Source: Planctomycetaceae bacterium (GTDB taxonomy: Bacteria; Planctomycetota; Planctomycetia; Pirellulales; Thermoguttaceae). From it: a stretch of DNA of 5,101 bases. The notes under the pieces were generated by a model. That model searched no databases, was not told the origin of the DNA, and was given only the letters and a program-made list of their open reading frames with translations. The position numbers and the translations under genes are program-made. Position 1 is the first letter of the stretch, and each line of letters starts with the position of its first letter. Below are positions 4,934-5,101 of the stretch, piece by piece. The stretch covers positions 1-5,101 of the forward strand of contig JAISQS010000134.1 of the NCBI GenBank assembly GCA_031274045.1. The letters run 5' to 3'.

Positions 4934-5101
4934 TCAATCCAACACCTTCCAAAAATCCTGAATTGAGGTACACGTTACAGCAGCCATTAGCAATGACAAC
5001 AGTTTATTCGAATCTTGTTGTTCGCGTATTATGTCTATTCTTTGGATGATAGGTTGTGGGATATTGTTGAATCGTTCGTTGAGAATCTTAACAATAGCCT
5101 T
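4934..5101 (-). CDS. C-terminus of an Rpn/DUF4351-like protein (partial)
   Basis: An open minus-strand frame enters from the right edge and ends at TGA (complement of 4934-4936), giving 55 residues. The fragment starts KAIVKILNERFNNIP, continues with a charged helical stretch (QRIDIIREQQDSNKLLSLLM) and ends TCTSIQDFWKVLD. From memory, the pattern of a leucine-rich RF-x-x-[IL]-P segment, then a helix, then a TSIQDF-type ending matches the C-terminal tail of DUF4351 and Rpn-family (PD-(D/E)XK nuclease-like, transposase-associated) proteins. The catalytic part, if any, lies outside the window, so this assignment is tentative. The large palindrome begins 83 bases downstream of its stop, and leuA follows in the same direction. 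Confidence 0.5.
   Translation of the reverse strand, partial: KAIVKILNERFNNIPQPIIQRIDIIREQQDSNKLLSLLMAAVTCTSIQDFWKVLD

Noticed and set aside
4816..5049. 77-codon plus-strand frame near the right edge
   Set aside because: It starts inside the palindrome arm and runs antisense to the better-supported minus-strand C-terminal fragment.

Overview
The window comes from an AT-rich bacterial chromosome and carries ordinary housekeeping and accessory genes separated by structured, repeat-rich intergenic DNA. Three complete genes lie on the minus strand: leuA (2-isopropylmalate synthase, 2898-4430), a D12-class adenine-specific DNA methyltransferase (1716-2579) and a predicted lipoprotein (386-1432). 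Two gene ends are cut by the window: a minus-strand C-terminus at 4934-5101, resembling the tail of Rpn/DUF4351-type proteins, and a short plus-strand frame at 3-158 of unknown identity. The organism cannot be named. From memory, the lipoprotein's folded domain resembles a family common in Planctomycetes, and the LeuA sequence does not contradict a PVC-type origin; this is a weak inference.

Layout from left to right: a plus-strand gene end (3-158); a small GC-rich hairpin (178-195); palindromic repeat element copy 1 (240-384), which stops one base short of the lipoprotein stop codon; the lipoprotein gene; a 283-base spacer with a good sigma70-like promoter and two dyads; the DNA methyltransferase gene; a spacer with a 10-bp tandem repeat and repeat element copy 2 (2659-2821), whose interior is inverted relative to copy 1; leuA; and a 503-base non-coding stretch with several dyads and a separate palindrome of about 220 bp (4631-4851), before the last partial gene.

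Nothing shows that the genes work as one system. LeuA makes the first committed step of leucine synthesis. The methyltransferase has no visible restriction partner. The lipoprotein is probably an envelope protein of unknown role. The methyltransferase and lipoprotein genes together are bracketed by two copies of the same palindromic element, the most distinctive architecture here. The other strong signals are a 9-bp-periodic hexamer array inside that element, the large palindrome upstream of leuA, and an abrupt change of synonymous codon choice inside leuA. I see no CRISPR array, tRNA, rRNA or complete insertion sequence.
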